Positions 7,543 to 9,863 of a stretch of DNA of 9,863 nt are shown here, in pieces (positions within the stretch are counted from its first letter, which is position 1; each line of letters begins with the position of its first letter). The stretch comes from Firmicutes bacterium UBA6132 (GTDB lineage Bacteria; Bacillota_A; Clostridia; Tissierellales; Sedimentibacteraceae): positions 1 to 9,863 of the forward strand of contig DIVM01000122.1 in assembly GCA_002435835.1 (NCBI GenBank), written 5' to 3'. The notes below the pieces were generated by a model. That model worked only from the letters and a program-made list of their open reading frames with translations. It had not been told where the DNA came from and did not search any database. The position numbers were made by a program, and so were the translations under genes.

Positions 7543-8211
7543 TTATTTTAATACTCTTGTAGCACCGTAATAATATGTATTAAAATATCCTGATACTAAA
7601 GAATCAATTTTTACAGATTGCCCAGGCATTGGAGCATGAATAAATTTACCATCACCTACATACATTCCTACGTGGTTAATTCTATTAGACCCTGCTGAGT
7701 TAAAAAATACTAAATCACCTGCTATAAGTTGAGATTTTGAAACTCTTGTTCCTATTGAGTATTGATCCCCTGATGATCGTGGTAGAAAAATGTTAAAATT
7801 TTTCATTACATATTGTGTAAAACCTGAACAGTCAAAACCAAGTGGAGTTGTTCCTCCATATCTATATGGAACTCCTATATAATTTTTTGCATAAGACACT
7901 ACTTCGTTGCTTATAGTTGTATCATCAGTTCTAAATGAACTACGTGATGTAGCATTTATACTAACATAATCCCCAGACACATATGCCTTTTGAGTGCCGT
8001 ATTCTATTTGATACCAATTGTTTTCTTTTGCTATTATACTTACTGAATTTCCTACATATAGCTTGCCCACTATTGAGTTATTAGTAGATGGGCCACTTCT
8101 TATATTTAGAATATTTGCTATAACAGTTCCATTTTCAGCTGCAAATGCAGTTGAGCATAAAATGATTGTTGATAAACAAGTTATTAAAAGAGTCTTTACT
8201 ATTTTTTTCAT
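7543..8211 (-). CDS. Secreted SH3b-NlpC/P60 peptidoglycan endopeptidase
   Basis: A complete 222-residue exported cell-wall hydrolase. A signal peptide occupies about residues 1-25 (MKKIVKTLL start, hydrophobic core, cleavage near TAFA-AEN). It is followed by a bacterial SH3 domain (~28-86, with LNIRSGPSTNNSIVG and a W-Y-I core) that usually binds peptidoglycan. After a short Ser/Thr-rich linker comes the NlpC/P60 domain (~102-222). The catalytic Cys is C128 in GFDCSGF, the His is H180 in INHVGMY, and H192 in FIHAP is the third polar residue. Family members are gamma-D-glutamyl-diamino-acid endopeptidases that cut peptide stems in the wall, for growth, separation or germination. The ATG at 8211 is the only possible start, since a stop codon lies in frame eight codons upstream. 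It has no Shine-Dalgarno at normal distance. The nearest good one lies beyond a hairpin at 8221-8250. Confidence 0.93.
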   Translation of the reverse strand: MKKIVKTLLITCLSTIILCSTAFAAENGTVIANILNIRSGPSTNNSIVGKLYVGNSVSIIAKENNWYQIEYGTQKAYVSGDYVSINATSRSSFRTDDTTISNEVVSYAKNYIGVPYRYGGTTPLGFDCSGFTQYVMKNFNIFLPRSSGDQYSIGTRVSKSQLIAGDLVFFNSAGSNRINHVGMYVGDGKFIHAPMPGQSVKIDSLVSGYFNTYYYGATRVLK

Positions 8212-8220
8212 CTGTATTAT

Positions 8221-8257
8221 TGTATAATTAAATTAATAATAAATTATACATTCCTTT
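8221..8257 (-). promoter_or_regulatory. Distant Shine-Dalgarno plus spacer hairpin before the NlpC/P60 start
   Basis: On the minus strand an AAAGGA site (8252-8257) is followed by a 9-bp perfect inverted repeat (TGTATAATT at 8250-8242 and AATTATACA at 8229-8221, 12-base loop), then nine bases and the ATG at 8211. Linear spacing is about 40 bases, too long for normal initiation. With the hairpin folded out the effective gap is about ten bases. The site and repeat are directly visible; the function is inferred. Confidence 0.45.
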
Positions 8258-8412
8258 CATCTGAAGTTTAATATAGTTATATATAGGTTAATTTATTTAT
8301 GACTTGTCCTATTTTCGAATTCCATTTTAGAATATTTCTTTAAGTTTTAATATTTCTTTAGTCTAAATTAAAATGATATGAATACGATTCACAAGGAAAA
8401 CGTATTTAAAAT

Positions 8413-8441
8413 AGTTTACCAAAAAATACATGTTTTGTCAA
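8413..8441 (-). promoter_or_regulatory. Sigma-A promoter for the NlpC/P60 gene
   Basis: On the minus strand a perfect TTGACA (8436-8441) is followed by exactly 17 bases and TAAACT (8413-8418), four of six matches. The start site would be near 8406, giving an unusually long leader of about 195 bases before the ATG at 8211. The 336-bp gap 8212-8547 therefore consists of this leader, the promoter and the terminator of the next gene. I could not match the leader to a known riboswitch. Confidence 0.6.
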
Positions 8442-8469
8442 TCGTTATTTGGGTATAAATATATGGTAT

Positions 8470-8501
8470 AAAAAAATCTTCAAAAATATTTTTGAAGATT
8501 T
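8470..8501 (-). terminator. Intrinsic terminator of the 67-aa protein gene
   Basis: A perfect 28-base palindrome (8474-8501, arms AAATCTTCAAAAA and complement) is followed on the minus strand by a run of U down to 8470. It lies about 45 bp after the stop codon of the 67-aa gene and just before the NlpC/P60 promoter, so it insulates the two units. Confidence 0.82.
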
Positions 8502-8547
8502 CTTTAATAATATTATGTAAAACTTACAATTTTAATAATTATTTTAC

Positions 8548-8751
8548 TTATGCAATTTCATCTTTTAATAAATCATTAATGCTTTCTGCATTGTTTAAAA
8601 GCATTTTTTTCATTAAAAAAATTGTGCTTGCAAACTCTTCTCCACTGCTCATATTTGATACCATTGAATCTGCAACAATACTTAATGTGTCTGCAATATA
8701 TCCCATTTCATTCATAACTTCTTCTAGCTTAATAGAATTTTCTTTAATCAT
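8548..8751 (-). CDS. Small acidic helical protein, 67 aa, function unknown
   Basis: A complete open frame beginning MIKENSIKLEEVMNEMGYI. It has no signal peptide, no Cys and no aromatic-rich core. It is Met-, Ser- and Glu-rich with hydrophobic residues at helical spacing (IADTLSIVADSMV, then FASTIFLMKKMLL), suggesting two or three amphipathic helices that may pair with each other or with a partner. I recognise no family. Its reality is well supported by signals: an AAGGGG ribosome site seven bases before the ATG, a near-perfect sigma-A promoter 47 bp upstream and a strong terminator downstream. It is thus an independent, probably vegetatively expressed transcript. Neighbours on either side (wall hydrolase and lysine-riboswitch gene) are separately controlled and give no functional hint. 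Confidence 0.72.
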   Translation of the reverse strand: MIKENSIKLEEVMNEMGYIADTLSIVADSMVSNMSSGEEFASTIFLMKKMLLNNAESINDLLKDEIA

Positions 8752-8757
8752 TTTTTG

Positions 8758-8764
8758 TCCCCTT
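8758..8764 (-). promoter_or_regulatory. Ribosome binding site of the 67-aa gene
   Basis: On the minus strand AAAGGGG lies seven bases before the ATG at 8751. It is one base off the ideal AAGGAGG type and sets the start. Confidence 0.7.
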
Positions 8765-8797
8765 TTACAATTAAAATTAAAATTTTATTCTAATAAC

Positions 8798-8826
8798 ATT
8801 ATACTTCTTTGTTTTTATTTTGACAA
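8798..8826 (-). promoter_or_regulatory. Strong sigma-A promoter for the 67-aa gene
   Basis: On the minus strand TTGTCA (8821-8826, five of six) is followed by exactly 17 bases and a perfect TATAAT (8798-8803). Transcription should start near 8791, about 40 bases before the ATG. Confidence 0.75.
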
Positions 8827-9102
8827 CGTTTTTATATATTCCAATTTATTACAATATTAACTTTTTATATCTTTCCTGGCAATTATAAAATAATATGATT
8901 TATACAATAAGATCCTTCGCTATTGCTCAGGATGACAAGCCTCAGAAATTAAACTTTTAGAGTAATGTATAATTAGGCAAAAGCTAAAGTTAACTGTCAA
9001 AATAACTATTCAACACAAAAAAAGTTTGTCCTAATAAATGTTGAAAACAAGAGATAAAAATAGATGTTATTTTATTAACTTTATTTTTTTATAGAAAACC
9101 TG
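8827..9102. other. AT-rich gap with no gene
   Basis: The stretch between the promoter of the 67-aa gene and the promoter of the lysine riboswitch contains no open frame with a ribosome site. It holds a short GC-richer repeat-like element (8910-8936) and a 7-bp inverted repeat (TTCAACA at 9009-9015 and TGTTGAA at 9039-9045, 23-base loop) with no U tract. Nothing else was recognised. Confidence 0.6.
8910..8936. repeat. Candidate dispersed-repeat fragment
   Basis: A GC-richer island reading GATCCTTCGC...CTCAGGATGACA stands out in the AT-rich gap. It can fold: ATCCT (8912-8916) with AGGAT (8929-8933), and GC with GC around a TATT loop, with a 2x2 mismatch. It resembles the short intergenic ATCCTTCGC-type repeats seen in many clostridial genomes. 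Only one copy is in this window, so repeat status is inferred. Confidence 0.4.
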
Positions 9103-9131
9103 TTGCATAAATAGTTATAAGGCATTATAAT
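9103..9131 (+). promoter_or_regulatory. Sigma-A promoter of the lysine-riboswitch transcript
   Basis: TTGCAT (9103-9108, four of six with the key TTG) is followed by exactly 17 bases and a perfect TATAAT (9126-9131). Start would be near 9138, just upstream of the aptamer P1 helix at 9148, which is where a riboswitch promoter should lie. Confidence 0.8.
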
Positions 9132-9147
9132 AACATTAATAGAATAT

Positions 9148-9320
9148 CGAAAGATAGAGGCGGGCCTAACAAGAGTAAGTAAGATGAGGTATTAGAGATA
9201 CTAATGATTATTACTAAAAGGGAAGGGCCCCGAAGGATGAATTATTCTCTATAATTCATGCCTGGTTTCAGGATTAAGAGTCCTGCGACTGTCACCATAT
9301 GGTGGAGAGCTATCGTTTTG
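9148..9320 (+). promoter_or_regulatory. Lysine riboswitch (L-box) aptamer
   Basis: Lysine-sensing RNA in the leader of the FAD-oxidoreductase gene. Conserved core segments appear in order: AGATAGAGGCG, AAAAGGGAAGGG, CCCCGAAGG, GCCTGG, GCGACTGTCA and TGGAGAGCTATC. The helices can be drawn by hand. P1 pairs 9148-9157 with 9310-9320 (one bulged G). P2 has a base of GGGCC (9162-9166) with GGCCC (9226-9230) and a GTAT/ATAC tip (9189-9201). P3 is a perfect 9-bp stem (9237-9245 with 9251-9259). P4 pairs CAGGA with TCCTG. P5 pairs CACC with GGTG. Loop bases AGAG (9194-9197) of P2 are complementary to CTCT (9247-9250) of the P3 loop, the P2-P3 kissing contact known for this class. The core ligand-pocket sequence is intact, so lysine binding is expected. 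Confidence 0.95.
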
Positions 9321-9362
9321 TACACGCGTATAATTTTTTTGTTATATAAACAAGGCGATTAG
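9310..9362 (+). promoter_or_regulatory. Antiterminator pairing of the lysine riboswitch
   Basis: Bases 9310-9320 (CTATCGTTTTG, the 3' strand of P1) can pair with 9351-9362 (CAAGGCGATTAG, the 5' arm of the terminator and first loop bases). This gives eleven pairs, two of them G-U, and one bulged T. The pairing excludes both P1 and the terminator. Lysine binding stabilises P1 and so allows termination; without lysine this helix should permit read-through. Pairing is visible; the switching direction follows from it. Confidence 0.8.
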
Positions 9363-9386
9363 TTTTTTAATTGCCTTGTTTTTTTT
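9349..9386 (+). terminator. Riboswitch-controlled intrinsic terminator
   Basis: The arms AACAAGGCGATT (9349-9360) and AATTGCCTTGTT (9369-9380), with one G-U pair and an eight-base loop, are followed by an unbroken run of U to 9386. It sits between the lysine aptamer and the FAD-oxidoreductase start, as in transcription-attenuating L-boxes. Confidence 0.92.
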
Positions 9387-9416
9387 ATATTTAACACACT
9401 AAAATTCTTACTTAAA

Positions 9417-9423
9417 TTGGAGG
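9417..9423 (+). promoter_or_regulatory. Ribosome binding site of the FAD-oxidoreductase
   Basis: TTGGAGG ends five bases before the ATG at 9429. It lies well after the terminator, so control is by transcription attenuation and not by masking of this site. Confidence 0.82.
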
Positions 9424-9428
9424 CTAAA

Positions 9429-9863
9429 ATGAAAAAAATAGTTATTGTTGGTGGTGGATGGTCCGGTTGTGCAGCAGCAATAAGTGCTAAAAAAGCTGGT
9501 GCAGAGGTAACTTTATTAGAAAGAACTGATATGCTTCTTGGTACTGGATTAGTTGGCGGTATCATGAGAAACAATGGAAGATATACAGCAACAGAAGAAA
9601 TTATCGCTATGGGCAGCGGAGATCTTTTTGAAATTTGTGATAAATGTTCAAGACATACTAATATTGAATTCCCTGGACATAAACATGCAAATCTTTATGA
9701 TATAGCTAAAACACACGGTGAAGTTTTAAAACACTTAGAAAATTTAAAAATTAATATAGTTTTTAATTCAAGAATTACAAAAATAGATATTAAAAACGAA
9801 AGAATTTCAAGCGTTGAAGATGCTGACGGTAATTTATATGAAGGTGATGTATTTATCGATGCA
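9429..9863 (+). CDS. FAD-dependent oxidoreductase under lysine-riboswitch control (3' end outside the window)
   Basis: The first 145 codons of a flavoprotein that continues past the right edge. The N-terminus is a classic FAD-binding Rossmann fold: MKKIVIVGGGWSGCAAA with the dinucleotide motif GGGWSG at residues 8-13, a helix, then VTLLER with E31 expected to hold the adenosine ribose. A glycine-rich stretch (LGTGLVGGIMRNNG, ~37-50) follows, and the fragment ends in GDVFIDA, the strand that normally leads into the ATG motif of such flavoproteins. The CDKC pair (C71, C74) and GHKH motif (~84-87) are notable and could bind a metal or cofactor. The ATG at 9429 has a GGAGG site five bases upstream. 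The preceding lysine riboswitch and terminator indicate repression by lysine, suggesting a role linked to lysine supply. The substrate cannot be told from this half, and alternatives such as MnmG-like, fumarate-reductase-like or amine-oxidising enzymes remain open. Confidence 0.85.
   Translation, partial: MKKIVIVGGGWSGCAAAISAKKAGAEVTLLERTDMLLGTGLVGGIMRNNGRYTATEEIIAMGSGDLFEICDKCSRHTNIEFPGHKHANLYDIAKTHGEVLKHLENLKINIVFNSRITKIDIKNERISSVEDADGNLYEGDVFIDA

Noticed and set aside
8230..8262. A ten-codon leader peptide (MKGMYN...) upstream of the NlpC/P60 gene
   Set aside because: The ATG at 8262 has no ribosome site, and its AAAGGA codons are better explained as a Shine-Dalgarno site.
8212..8406. A c-di-AMP (ydaO-type) riboswitch before the NlpC/P60 gene
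   Set aside because: The leader is AT-rich throughout and lacks the GC-rich conserved core of that class.
8492..8860. A 122-codon plus-strand frame opposite the 67-aa gene
   Set aside because: It has no ribosome site, runs across the terminator and promoter of the minus-strand gene, and reads as antisense low-complexity sequence. All signals favour the minus strand.
9359..9574. Minus-strand frame at the start of the FAD-oxidoreductase gene
   Set aside because: It overlaps the Rossmann-fold coding start and the riboswitch terminator and has no ribosome site.
9429..9863. The FAD-oxidoreductase as a lysine-fermentation enzyme induced by lysine
   Set aside because: The P1/antiterminator/terminator pairing gives an OFF switch on lysine binding, which argues against induction. 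It is not fully excluded without the downstream genes.

Overview
The window is AT-rich, with strong Shine-Dalgarno sites, sigma-A-type promoters, hairpin-plus-U terminators and an alpha/beta-type small acid-soluble spore protein gene. This points to an endospore-forming, low-GC Firmicute, most likely an anaerobic amino-acid- or peptide-fermenting clostridium. The genus cannot be fixed from the sequence. No phage, IS element, CRISPR array, tRNA or rRNA was seen.

Layout. Positions 1-1910 (minus) hold a two-gene peptide-degradation unit: an amidohydrolase of the Xaa-Pro-dipeptidase-like group, then 10 bp later the N-terminal half of a PepV-like M20 dipeptidase that runs off the left edge. Positions 2056-6760 (minus) hold an ABC export operon: a MacB/LolD-type ATPase, then a very large FtsX-like permease whose central ~500 residues form a heptad-repeat coiled-coil hairpin. 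A strong terminator closes it. Positions 6960-7517 (plus) hold two small genes, a 41-aa Lys/Asn-rich protein and the spore DNA-binding SASP, each with its own terminator. Positions 7543-8441 (minus) hold a secreted SH3b-NlpC/P60 cell-wall hydrolase with a ~195-nt leader. Positions 8471-8826 (minus) hold a self-contained 67-aa gene of unknown function with promoter, ribosome site and terminator. Positions 9103-9863 (plus) hold a sigma-A promoter, a complete lysine riboswitch, an intrinsic terminator and the first 145 codons of a FAD-dependent oxidoreductase.

The most informative region is the right end. The lysine aptamer can be folded by hand: P1-P5, a P2-P3 kissing-loop pair and the conserved core. 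The 3' strand of P1 can pair instead with the 5' half of the terminator. That is the wiring of a lysine-OFF switch, so the oxidoreductase should be expressed when lysine is scarce. This fits a role in lysine supply rather than lysine fermentation, although the family is not normally listed among lysine-biosynthesis enzymes.

Other points of interest are a possible hairpin that brings a distant Shine-Dalgarno site to the start codon of the NlpC/P60 gene, the wall-spanning size of the ABC permease coiled coil, and the non-ATG starts of both ABC genes.
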